Shown: positions 23,682 to 30,460 of the stretch, one piece after another
Numbering within the stretch: position 1 is the first letter of the stretch
Layout of the letters: each line of letters starts with the position of its first letter
NCBI GenBank assembly: GCA_902476875.1
Contig: CABSFC010000011.1
Span: 1 to 41,443, forward strand
Origin: an uncultured Oscillibacter sp.
Lineage (GTDB): Bacteria; Bacillota; Clostridia; Oscillospirales; Oscillospiraceae
Length of the DNA: 41,443 bases
Reading direction: 5' to 3'
The notes under the pieces: model-generated
What the model was told of the DNA's origin: nothing
What the model saw: the letters and a program-made list of their open reading frames with translations, nothing else
Database searches by the model: none
Position numbers and translations under genes: made by a program

Positions 23682-24125
23682 TCAGCAGCGCCGCTCCAGC
23701 CGCCTGTAGAGCACGACGCCCGCCGCGTACTGGAACAGCACGTAAGCCCCCAGGAACAGCACGACGGTGCGACAGTCCTCCAGCACGCCCAAAATGCCCA
23801 GGAGGGAGAACATGAAAATGGCGATGCAGCAGACGGCCAGCCCCAGCATGTAGGCATACCGCCCGGACTTGTTCCGCAGCATCTCCTTCCGCTCGTCGTG
23901 GAGGTCGATCTGCTCCCGCTCCAGCCGCTCCCGGTAGGCCTCAGCGTTCTCCGGCCTTGTCCACTTCACATACCGCCGCAGCTGGACAAGACCGTTGAAA
24001 AACCAGCCGCCGCCGATGCCGCAGAGGATGGCGGACAGCCGCGTTTCCCACAGCAGGCCCAGCAGGAAAAACGCCGCGCCCGCCGCCGTGGTGCCCAGCG
24101 CCCACCAGAGATTACTTTTTTTCAT
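23682..24125 (-). CDS. Small membrane protein paired with an XRE regulator
   Basis: A 147-residue protein with two hydrophobic pairs (WWALGTTAAGAAFFLLGLLW and AILCGIGGGWFFNGLVQL, then YMLGLAVCCIAIFMFSLLGIL and VVLFLGAYVLFQYAAGVVLY) and a charged loop between (RPENAEAYRERLEREQIDLHDERKEMLRNKSG). AAAGGAG lies eight bases before ATG 24125. It overlaps the upstream XRE gene by 14 bases. Such XRE/membrane-protein pairs are frequent in Clostridia; function unknown. Confidence 0.75.
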   Translation of the reverse strand: MKKSNLWWALGTTAAGAAFFLLGLLWETRLSAILCGIGGGWFFNGLVQLRRYVKWTRPENAEAYRERLEREQIDLHDERKEMLRNKSGRYAYMLGLAVCCIAIFMFSLLGILGVLEDCRTVVLFLGAYVLFQYAAGVVLYRRLERRC

Positions 24126-24327
24126 CGCAAGCGCTCCTTTCATGAATAAAAATCTCCTCAATCGCCAGATCGAAAAAGTCGGAGATCGTAAACGCCAGCT
24201 CTAGTGACGGGTTGTACTTTCCCGTCTCAATAGAGCTGACTGTCTGTCGGGAGACCCGGATGGCCCGGGCGAGGTCCTCCTGGCTCAGCCCCAGGGCCTT
24301 GCGCAGCCGCTCCACACGGTTTTCCAT
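24112..24327 (-). CDS. Short XRE-type repressor
   Basis: A 71-residue protein that is almost only an HTH: RVERLRKALGLSQEDLARAIRVSRQTVSSIETGKYNPSLELAFTISDFFDLAIEEIF. It belongs to the YozG/YgzD-like group of small repressors. AAGGAGG is five bases before ATG 24327. Two copies of an 18-base palindrome flank its promoter, strongly suggesting autoregulation. Confidence 0.85.
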   Translation of the reverse strand: MENRVERLRKALGLSQEDLARAIRVSRQTVSSIETGKYNPSLELAFTISDFFDLAIEEIFIHERSACDEKK

Positions 24328-24341
24328 GGCATCCTCCTTGG

Positions 24342-24404
24342 TGTAAAGGTTCCTTTACATATAACCATAGCACAGGCTGGTCGAATTGTCAAGGTTCCTT
24401 TACA
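24342..24404 (-). promoter_or_regulatory. Promoter with twin operators of the XRE/membrane-protein operon
   Basis: On the minus strand TTGACA (24387-24392) and TATGGT (24364-24369) are 17 bases apart. A perfect palindrome TGTAAAGGTTCCTTTACA covers 24342-24359, near the start of transcription, and the same 18-mer with one change (TGTCAAGG in the left half) covers 24387-24404, over the -35 box. The centres are 45 bases apart, about four helical turns, so two repressor dimers could sit on the same face. Confidence 0.82.
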
Positions 24405-24417
24405 CGAAAGAGGACGC

Positions 24418-24446
24418 TTGCTTTTTTCATCCGGGCGTGGTATCAT
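24418..24446 (+). promoter_or_regulatory. Promoter of the zinc-binding lipoprotein gene
   Basis: TTGCTT (24418-24423) and TATCAT (24441-24446) with a 17-base spacer, divergent from the XRE promoter. Confidence 0.7.
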
Positions 24447-24453
24447 ATGAATT

Positions 24454-24468
24454 CGAAAATCATTCTCA
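24454..24468 (+). promoter_or_regulatory. Fur/Zur-type operator
   Basis: The 15-mer CGAAAATCATTCTCA reads TGAGAATGATTTTCG on the other strand and matches 12 of 14 defined positions of the 7-1-7 Fur-family consensus TGATAATnATTATCA. It lies just after the -10 box and ahead of a zinc-binding protein gene, so Zur is the most likely regulator. Confidence 0.7.
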
Positions 24469-24488
24469 ATTTGAAGGAGACCCTGCCT

Positions 24489-25484
24489 GTGAAAAGATGG
24501 ATACCCCTGCTGCTGTGCGCGCTGCTGCTGTCCGGCTGCGCCCAGACCGCGCCGGAGCGGCCGGACGATGGACGGCTCCGGATCGTCGCCACGGTGTTTC
24601 CCGCCTATGACTTCGCCCGGGCCGCGGGCGGGGAGCTGGCGGATGTCACGCTGCTGCTGCCGCCGGGGGCGGAGAGCCACTCCTACGAGCCCACGCCCGC
24701 GGACATCCTGGCGGTCCAGGACTGCGATTTGTTTCTCTACCTGGGCGGCGAGTCCGACGCCTGGGTGGACACCATCCTCTCCGCCGTGGAGACGCGAGGG
24801 ACCAGCATGCGGATGATCGACTGCGTGGACCTGCTGGAGGAGGAGACCGTGGAGGGCATGCAGGCCGCTCCCGGCCACGATCACGACCATGATGATCACG
24901 ACGGCCACGACCATGAAGCGGAGGAGGACCACAGCCACGGCCTTGGCCAGGTGATGGAGGGGGACGAACACGTGTGGACCTCGCCCCGAAACGCCGCCGC
25001 CATCACCCGGGCGGTGGGGGAGAAGCTGGCGGAGCTGGACGGAGCCAACGCGGCCGTCTACCGGGCCAACGCGGAGAACTACGCCGGCCAGATCGACGAA
25101 CTGGACGGGAAATTCGCGGACTTCTTCGCCGGCCAGCCCTCCAAAACCATCGTCTTCGGCGACCGCTTCCCCCTGCGCTATTTTGTGGAGGAGTACGGTC
25201 TGGACTACTACGCGGCCTTCCCCGGCTGCAGCACCCAGACGGAGCCCTCGGCGGCGACCATCGCCTTTTTGACGGAGAAGGTGACGGAGGAGCACATCCC
25301 CACGGTCTGGTATATCGAGTTCTCCAACCACCTGGTGGCGGACAGCATCGCCGAGGCCGCCGGCGCCGGGACCGCCATGTTCCACACCTGCCACAACGTG
25401 TCCGGGGAGGAACTGGCCGCCGGCGCCACCTATGTGTCGTTGATGGAGGGAAATCTGGAGACCCTGCGCCAAAACTTCGCGTGA
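24489..25484 (+). CDS. Zinc ABC transporter substrate-binding lipoprotein (ZnuA/AdcA-like)
   Basis: A 331-residue lipoprotein. Residues 1-17 are a lipoprotein signal ending LLSGC; the mature protein has the cluster A-I fold: VATVFPAYDFARAAGG, LLPPGAESHSYEPTPADILAV (metal-binding His about 69), a His-rich acidic loop of about 30 residues (around 127-155), DEHVWTSPRNA (second His), VFGDRFPLRYFVEEYGLDYYAAFPGCSTQTEPSA and the late EFSNH. It captures Zn2+ outside the cell. GTG at 24489 with AAGGAG nine bases upstream is the start; an earlier in-frame ATG at 24447 overlaps the -10 box and operator. No permease or ATPase gene follows; a terminator does, so partners must be elsewhere. Confidence 0.9.
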   Translation: MKRWIPLLLCALLLSGCAQTAPERPDDGRLRIVATVFPAYDFARAAGGELADVTLLLPPGAESHSYEPTPADILAVQDCDLFLYLGGESDAWVDTILSAVETRGTSMRMIDCVDLLEEETVEGMQAAPGHDHDHDDHDGHDHEAEEDHSHGLGQVMEGDEHVWTSPRNAAAITRAVGEKLAELDGANAAVYRANAENYAGQIDELDGKFADFFAGQPSKTIVFGDRFPLRYFVEEYGLDYYAAFPGCSTQTEPSAATIAFLTEKVTEEHIPTVWYIEFSNHLVADSIAEAAGAGTAMFHTCHNVSGEELAAGATYVSLMEGNLETLRQNFA

Positions 25485-25503
25485 CCGAGACCCCGCAGCG
25501 GGA

Positions 25504-25540
25504 AAAACACGCCATTCGGCATAGCCGAATGGCGTGTTTT
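25504..25540. terminator. Strong bidirectional terminator
   Basis: A perfect 17-bp stem (25504-25520 with 25524-25540) with an ATA loop and T/A-rich ends between converging genes. Confidence 0.9.
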
Positions 25541-25554
25541 CGCGCAAAACGGAC

Positions 25555-25779
25555 TCAGTCCCCGGGGCCTGGGTGGATGACCTTGCCGACGTTCCAGTTT
25601 CTGGCGGCGCGGCGGGCCATCTCCTGCCGCTCCTCCTCGGAGGAGTAGGACAGCGCGGCGGTGTGGCAGCCGCAGTCCAGGCAGGTGACATACAGGCACC
25701 AGCCGCCCTCCTCCTGAAAGAGGCCCGCGCCGTGGCACAGGGGGCAGTCGAACAGTTCGATGTCTTCAAAAGGAAGCAT
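25555..25779 (-). CDS. Lar-like zinc protein
   Basis: A 74-residue protein with DCPLCHGAG (CxxC), CLDCG and the C-terminal AARNWNVGK motif, which fits the Lar (restriction-alleviation)-like family. In Rac prophage Lar reduces restriction by type I enzymes. Most Clostridia homologues are uncharacterised. AAAGGAG lies seven bases before ATG 25779. It sits at the border between host genes and the decayed AT-rich block and may be a phage leftover. Confidence 0.78.
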   Translation of the reverse strand: MLPFEDIELFDCPLCHGAGLFQEEGGWCLYVTCLDCGCHTAALSYSSEEERQEMARRAARNWNVGKVIHPGPGD

Positions 25780-25979
25780 GGTGTTTCTCCTTTGATTCTG
25801 AAAGATATCTGCTATTGTACCACGAAACAGGCGAAAGGACAATGGGTTTTTCCAGGGAAGCCGGCCACCGCATGGCAAAAGCACGGCGGCGTGGCGCGGA
25901 AGGAGGAATTCGAACTGGTAGAGACTGGATTTTAACGCATGCTGGTTTTTATTATTCAATGCCGCAAGATGTTGCAACG

Positions 25980-26596
25980 ATTGGATTTTTTTAAAGTTGA
26001 TTATTATGTGATGTTACAGCGTGTTGACCGATTTTACCGTGGTAAGGGTCAGGATAAAGATCTGGCTTATAAATGATGGAGACAATAATCTATAGAATTT
26101 TTTACCTCACAGAAATATATAGCGGCCCATTAAGATATAATATTCTGATGGGCTGCAAAAGTATTAAGGTATTATGCGAAATTGGACCATTTTGCTACTT
26201 TTCACATTCCAAACTGCGGATACTTACCATTTATAGCGAACAGTCTCATCTGCAAGCCAAGAAATTTCTCCATGTGGGACCTGCGCAAGCTTGCACAGCG
26301 AGGAGATGCAAGAAAACTTGGCGTCATTATTAAGGGCCTCGCTTCCAATTCAATATTCCTGGCCGTGATATAAAATGGATGGTGAGTTATGATTTATCCG
26401 TATATCTATTGGAATACGATGAGAACCTGATTTATTCATCACGCATTCCCCCTTTCAAGATATATATACTGACCTGAGTTCATATTGAACGGAGGCAGGT
26501 ATGTGTTTTCGTCGATATGCTATATGATCATAGTATATTTCCCCTTCATGTTGTTTTTAGCTGTTACTTTATCCAAATCTGGCTGTTTTCACTTTT
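25980..26596. other. AT-rich stretch without a supported gene
   Basis: Base composition falls sharply compared with the host genes. Open frames of 60-86 codons exist on the plus strand (for example 26073-26333 and 26182-26373) but none has a good ribosome-binding site or a recognisable motif. The segment near 26270-26420 has codon-like fragments in two frames (RGDARKLGV, then QFPGRDIKW) that could be a decayed HTH or excisionase-like gene, but this is too weak to call. Confidence 0.5.
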
Positions 26597-27502
26597 TTAT
26601 ATCTGGCCTATGCTCCTATTCTGGGCTAGACCATGGGACAGTGGGCTTCTGTTGTAATGGCAGGAGCCTAAATTTTTGTACATAGAGCACTTTGCTTGTC
26701 TTATAAGCCTGCGCATCAATGGCAGCTCCACCAGGGTCCCATTGAGCAGCTCCTGCTCAATGACACGCTTACTGATTAATAAAACACAGTCATGCTTCAT
26801 AACAAACTGCTTCAGCAAACTGCCGCTGTCAATGTACTGGCATGGAGAGATTCGCAGCCCAGCGCGTTTGCAGAGCTGGGTCAGCCACTCACTGTATATG
26901 CCATCTTTATTTGTAAGAATCAGATTGGCCTCTGCCAGGTCCGCCAGGCAGAGGCCTTTTTTGCAGGCTAAACGGGCATAGGGATTTGCAAAAAACACGA
27001 TTTGCTCACGGCAGATCGGTATCTGCTTATATTCGGAGGGCGGGAGTGTGCTGGACCTGCGGCTGGAGAAAACAAAGGCGACGTCGGCCTCCCCCAGCCG
27101 CAATTTCTCTTGAAATCCGTTGTGTGCGCTGAACTGTATCGACAGATTGATTTACGGGTATGTTGACAACAGGTCAGAAAGCACAGAGGAAAGGAAATAC
27201 AACCCCAGGGTCTCCGGGGTGAGTACCCGGAGATTGCGGCTGCTGGAAAAATTCAACGCGTCGGATATCGCCTGCTGATAGGCCGCCGCCATTGCCTTGG
27301 CATGGATCTGAAATCGGTTGCCCGCCGGAGTCAGCATCAGGCTGCGTCCGCTACTGATAAAAAGCTTTACCCCAAGCTCTTCCTCTAAAGAGCGGATATG
27401 CTCCATCACCGTGGACCGTGAGTAATGAAGGGGCCCCGCAGCCTTTTGATAGCTTCCGGTCTCGACCAGCGTTAAAAAAGAAAACAGCCGATTGGTATTC
27501 AT
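26597..27502 (-). pseudogene. LysR-family regulator with in-frame stop
   Basis: The reading frame from ATG 27502 (GGAGG six bases upstream) encodes a LysR HTH (FSFLTLVETGSYQKAAGPLHYSRSTVMEHIRSLEEELGVKLF, residues about 7-50) and continues in the same frame to 26597, 301 codons, the normal LysR length. A TAA at 27152-27154 interrupts it after LLSTYP; the frame then goes on with INLSIQ and the effector domain (ADVAFVFSSRR, VLLISKRVIE). One nonsense mutation, probably of a Gln or Glu codon, explains it. The target was probably the divergent DUF4491/PNPOx genes, which are damaged too. Confidence 0.85.
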
Positions 27503-27599
27503 GATGTCCCTCCAAAACGGTTGAAATGTTGGAAAAACCGACGCTTTTGTTCGACATTTCCTGACGAAGTCCAGCTGTAAATGCAATACGATTTTTATA

Positions 27600-27628
27600 A
27601 TTATGTTAGAAAACGCGGAAATAGTCAA
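27600..27628 (-). promoter_or_regulatory. Promoter of the LysR gene
   Basis: On the minus strand TTGACT (27623-27628) and CATAAT (27600-27605) are 17 bases apart, about 100 bases ahead of the start. Confidence 0.65.
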
Positions 27629-27680
27629 CAGGTTTTATACGATGCGTTTTAATGTCGGATCATACAAAGGAGTGAGACAT

Positions 27681-27866
27681 TTGAATCTACACGCTCTGGA
27701 AATAGGCATCCTCTCGCTGCTCATCATCGGGATATGGCACTCTATCGTGATCAAAGGAGAATACCTTCATTGCATTGTTCGGATGTACCTCCCTTTGGGG
27801 AATCCTGGAGGCGAGGCAGCAGGAGATGCGGGTGAAAAAGGGATGGTTCCCCAAGCGGAGTTCTGA
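27681..27866 (+). pseudogene. DUF4491 membrane protein gene with internal deletion
   Basis: TTG at 27681 (AAAGGAG eight bases upstream) starts LNLHALEIGILSLLIIGIWHSIVIKGEY, the DUF4491 first membrane helix. After about 27763 the family sequence resumes in another frame: FIALFGCTSLWGILEARQQE and MRVKKGWFPKRSSED, the usual KGWFPK ending. The middle, about 40-50 codons in other members, is gone and the frame is shifted. The original frame stops at 27866; the shifted one runs to 27930. Function of the family is unknown. Confidence 0.75.
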
Positions 27867-27916
27867 AGATAAAAATTTACTGGGAGAGGTGTGTGAAAAC
27901 ATTGAGCCAGGTTCCA

Positions 27917-28057
27917 ATGCGGCGATTTGAAAACCAGGTCCACGGCCCTGAAATGATCGCTGCGATACTGGATATGATCGATACCGTCCATATCGGTATC
28001 TTTGACGGCGAGTATCCATATGCGTGGGTCTCCGTGGTGCCAGTCATTGAGGAATGA
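27917..28057 (+). pseudogene. Truncated pyridoxamine 5'-phosphate oxidase-family gene
   Basis: ATG 27917 begins MRRFENQVHGPEMIAAILDMID and continues TVHIGIFDGEYPYA, the N-terminus of NimA-like PNPOx flavoproteins (normally about 150-160 residues). After PYA the match is lost and the frame stops at 28057, giving 46 residues. The end (WVSVVPVIEE) may come from a phage gene, so the breakpoint between host-like and phage DNA should lie near 28020. Confidence 0.65.
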
Positions 28058-28132
28058 AACAAGTCCTACCATCAAGCGGCGATATATTAACATTATGGCC
28101 AGATATTACACAGAAAACTGAAAGGAGACAGC

Positions 28133-28723
28133 ATGGCAAAATTCACGAAAATGAATCCCGATGATTTCAAGCATATGACTTGAGACGCTGGAATTATTAT
28201 GGATAGTTTTTCCCCAGCTACAGGAACTGTTACCGCGTCTGCTATTCGATGGGCAACTACCGGTACAAATAGCTTCTCTGCAACAAGAGACCTGACAGAT
28301 ATGGGGGAGAATATCAACAACTGCCCGGAGGGGACCATGCAGCTTCAGAAAGCGCAACCGTGGCAGGCGCAAATTACAGGGACTGCTGTGACCCCTGCTG
28401 AAATTGTGACGTTCCTTGGAAATGCAGATATTGATACAACCGATCAAACAAAGATCGTCCCTCGAAACGATTTGAGCATGAATGATTTTGCAGACAAATG
28501 GCTGCTTGTAAATTATTCGGAGTATAACGGTGAAAACAATAGCGGGTGGTGTGCTATCCATCTGATGAACGCACTTTCTACAGAAGGATTTTCCGGAGAT
28601 TTTTCCAAGAACGAAAACGGACAGTTCCACTACACTCTGAAAGCGTTTTATGACATGGAGGATATGAGCAAGGTGCCGTTTGAAATCTATGTCAAGGCCG
28701 GTACGGCGGAAAGCGGTGAATGA
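28133..28723 (+). pseudogene. Phage major tail tube protein with an in-frame TGA
   Basis: AAAGGAG precedes ATG 28133. The frame gives MAKFTKMNPDDFKHMT, then TGA (28181-28183), then DAGIIMDSFSPATGTVTASAIRWATTG and the rest: DMGENINNCPEGTMQLQKAQPW, KIVPRNDLSMNDFADKWLL, CAIHLMNALSTEGFSG, VPFEIYVKAG. This pattern is that of Firmicutes siphophage tail tube proteins, whose subunits stack into the tail. At the TGA the family has a Trp- or similar residue, so TGG to TGA is the simplest change. Re-initiation at ATG 28199 would give a 174-residue protein lacking the N-terminal arm. Next gene overlaps by ATGA. Confidence 0.78.
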
Positions 28724-29091
28724 TGAAACTGTCGGAATTATCCACAGACAAGTGCCTGGATGTGCTGTGTGAAATCACGCCTTATGTTGCTAATATCGCC
28801 ACGGACAAGGACATCTCCGAGACCATCAGCAAGGCGGTGGACACCAAAGGCATAACAAAAGTGGGCCTGTTTATCGCGGGCACCGAGCGCATTACCATGC
28901 TGATTCCAACGCTCCTGAAGACCCATAGAGACGATGTGTACAACATCTTGTCCATCCTGAACGACATGAGCGTCGAGGAAATCGGCAGGTAGAACATCAT
29001 GAAGACCATGCTTCAGATCCACGAGGTCTGCAAGGACAAGGAACTGACCGCTTTTTTCAAATCGTGGGCGCAGCAGGGGCCGGAAGAGTAA
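28720..29091 (+). pseudogene. Tail assembly chaperone (G protein) with in-frame TAG
   Basis: The frame from ATG 28720 encodes KLSELSTDKCLDVLCEITPYVANIATDKDISETI and GTERITMLIPTLLKTHRDDVYNILSILNDMSVEEIGR, then TAG at 28990-28992, then NIMKTMLQIHEVCKDKELTAFFKSW to TAA at 29089-29091; 123 codons in all, the size of siphophage G-type chaperones. The C-terminal part after TAG fits the family, so the TAG replaces a coding codon (CAG is simplest). The chaperone coats the tape measure protein during tail assembly. A slippery site near the end links it to the next frame. Confidence 0.7.
29052..29058 (+). promoter_or_regulatory. Candidate -1 ribosomal frameshift site (G/GT)
   Basis: The heptamer T TTT TTC lies in the zero frame of the upstream chaperone (GCT TTT TTC). 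A -1 slip continues in the frame that stays open to 29369. This is the typical arrangement for siphophage tail chaperones G and G-T. Confidence 0.65.
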
Positions 29092-29369
29092 TTTCCGCCC
29101 TCTGCATTGTGCCCAAGATGCGGGCAAAAGCATATATTTCCGCCTTGCCTGAGCTGATTAATCGCGGCATAAAAGACGAAGCCTACCGCATCTACATAAC
29201 GGACGCCTTGAAAGTCATTTCTGAGAATACCGCCAAATTTGCAAGCAGGCAGTACATGGACAGGCGGTATGCGGAGCTTTATGACACGCCCCAAAAGGAG
29301 ACAAGGACGGGGGCGGAGATCGCGGCGGATGTGATTAAAAAGGCCGGATTGACCGTGTTGAAAGAATAA
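29058..29369 (+). CDS. T part of the tail chaperone G-T fusion
   Basis: About 103 codons in the -1 frame relative to the chaperone gene, ending LTVLKE at TAA 29367-29369. It contains MRAKAYISALPELINRGIKDEAYRIYITDALKVISENTAKFAS and RTGAEIAADVIKKAGL. No convincing ribosome-binding site precedes ATG 29118, which supports expression by frameshifting from the G gene. In lambda-like phages G-T recruits tail tube subunits to the tape measure/chaperone complex. Because of the TAG in G, neither product should be made in full as sequenced. Confidence 0.6.
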   Translation, partial: QIVGAAGAGRVISALCIVPKMRAKAYISALPELINRGIKDEAYRIYITDALKVISENTAKFASRQYMDRRYAELYDTPQKETRTGAEIAADVIKKAGLTVLKE

Positions 29370-29393
29370 AGGGGCCTCCGCATTGGAGGCCCC
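29364..29393 (-). terminator. Terminator of the first coiled-coil moron
   Basis: A 9-bp stem (29371-29379 with 29385-29393), followed on the minus strand by TTTATTC. It lies 11 bases after the stop of the minus-strand gene and converges with the end of the chaperone gene. Confidence 0.7.
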
Positions 29394-29404
29394 GGCAAAA
29401 TGTA

Positions 29405-29683
29405 TTACTGGGCTTTTTTCAGAGCGGCAATATCTTCGCTGTGCCGCTTAATGATCGCGTCATGCACATCCACTTTGTCTTTGATTTCCTGAAGAGAATC
29501 GCCGCCGGAAAGAGATTTAATATCATCCTTCAAATCCATCAGAATATCGGCGAGCATATTAAATTTTGGTGTGACCTCATTTTCGATAAGGACCTGCATT
29601 TTCTTAGTCATTCTCTCTTCAGATTCACTGATCGCTTCACTGATTGCAGCTTTGATATATTCCTTGTCCTGATTATCTAACAT
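29405..29683 (-). CDS. Small coiled-coil protein, moron copy 1
   Basis: A 92-residue acidic, helical protein antisense to the tail operon. Residues 5-25 and 65-92 form charged helices; the centre is IENEVTPKFNMLADILMDLKDDI. It is a paralogue of the gene at 35207-35440: shared IEN-VTPKFN, DLKD-I, DVH-A-I-RHS and a K-KKAQ-type end. ATG at 29683 follows AGAGGTGG. A perfect consensus promoter and a terminator flank it, so it is an independent unit. Short proteins of this type are widespread in Clostridia genomes, without known function. It could act in lysogeny, for example in phage exclusion, but no motif shows this. Confidence 0.8.
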   Translation of the reverse strand: MLDNQDKEYIKAAISEAISESEERMTKKMQVLIENEVTPKFNMLADILMDLKDDIKSLSGGDSLQEIKDKVDVHDAIIKRHSEDIAALKKAQ

Positions 29684-29703
29684 CCATACCACCTCTTAGG
29701 CTT

Positions 29704-29732
29704 ATTATACGGGCACAGTTAATCACTGTCAA
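29704..29732 (-). promoter_or_regulatory. Consensus promoter of moron copy 1
   Basis: On the minus strand TTGACA (29727-29732) and TATAAT (29704-29709) with exactly 17 bases between: a full match to the housekeeping sigma consensus, unexpected inside a phage late operon. Confidence 0.88.
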
Positions 29733-29768
29733 GGAAACTTCTTTCTGATTGGAGGCCCTATAGGGGAA

Positions 29769-30380
29769 TCAATATCCATTTTGCTCAACACCATAAACAG
29801 CCTGTTCGTGTGTAAATCCCTCGTATTCCAATTGATCAATCAAACTGTCCCTAGAGAAAGAAGAATAGCTTAAATAACTTTCCGCTTTTTTTGCTGCTTG
29901 CTCATTCCAGTCCGCATCACAAGTATCGGCACCGTAAGCCGCTTGCTCCGCCGTGAAACCTTCATATTCCAGCTGTTCAATTATTCCAGTATAGGAAAAT
30001 GCAGATGATTCCAAATAGCTGACAGCTTTTTTAGCAGCTTGCTCATTCCAATCTGCGCCGCAGTTATCGGCGGCAAAAACCGCGTCCTCATGCGTAAATT
30101 GTTCGAACTCCAATTGCTCAATCAGGCCGTCATACGAGAACGCGGAAAAACTCAAATAGGATGAGGCTTTCCCGAGGGCGTTTTTTTGGCCGGTTGTCAA
30201 ATTCGCGGCCGCTTCCTCCGGCTTATCTTTTCCCTGTTCGGGTTCTTCCTGAACTACATCCGATGTGTCAGTTTCATTTTCTAAAGCAGGTTCTTCTTTT
30301 GAACTGGAACAAGATGACAGGAGAAAAAGAAATATCGAGATGACAACCACAAGAGACAAGAGTTTATAAAGCTTTTTCAC
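29769..30380 (-). CDS. Ltp-family lipoprotein, probable superinfection exclusion
   Basis: A 203-residue lipoprotein: basic start (KKLYKLL), hydrophobic core, lipobox LLSSC (about residue 24), an acidic linker (25-60), then three tandem helical repeats of about 48 residues (about 64-108, 110-155, 158-203). Each has a 'K-A-x-SYL-x-x-S-x-FS-x-x-x-LI-x-QLE-x-E-x-FT-x-E-x-A' pattern, the Ltp HTH-like repeat (PF07553). In Streptococcus phage TP-J34, Ltp blocks DNA injection by other phages, and escape changes map to the tape measure protein. Here the gene sits antisense directly beside the tape measure gene. GTG 30380 is ten bases from GGGAGG; a TTG at 30398 is possible. It has its own promoter. 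Confidence 0.85.
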   Translation of the reverse strand: MKKLYKLLSLVVVISIFLFLLSSCSSSKEEPALENETDTSDVVQEEPEQGKDKPEEAAANLTTGQKNALGKASSYLSFSAFSYDGLIEQLEFEQFTHEDAVFAADNCGADWNEQAAKKAVSYLESSAFSYTGIIEQLEYEGFTAEQAAYGADTCDADWNEQAAKKAESYLSYSSFSRDSLIDQLEYEGFTHEQAVYGVEQNGY

Positions 30381-30412
30381 AATATCCAAACCTCCCAATA
30401 TTAGGTAATGAT

Positions 30413-30441
30413 ATTCTATCCTTTTGCTTCCATATTTTCAA
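30413..30441 (-). promoter_or_regulatory. Promoter of the Ltp lipoprotein gene
   Basis: On the minus strand TTGAAA (30436-30441) and TAGAAT (30413-30418) with 17 bases between. No terminator is evident between this gene and the coiled-coil gene, so both may share the transcript. Confidence 0.75.
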
Positions 30442-30460
30442 AATTTGATAGAGAAAGAAG

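Noticed and set aside
24870..24950. CACGAC-type repeats as regulatory DNA
   Set aside because: They encode the His/Asp-rich metal loop of the zinc-binding lipoprotein.
26073..26685. Small plus-strand open frames in the AT-rich stretch
   Set aside because: They lack ribosome-binding sites, motifs and codon bias; low GC alone does not make them genes.
26597..28992. Use of an alternative genetic code to read the in-frame stops as amino acids
   Set aside because: Three different stops (TAA, TGA, TAG) occur once each in neighbouring genes, while all are used as true stops elsewhere in the window. No single recoding explains this; mutation or error is simpler.
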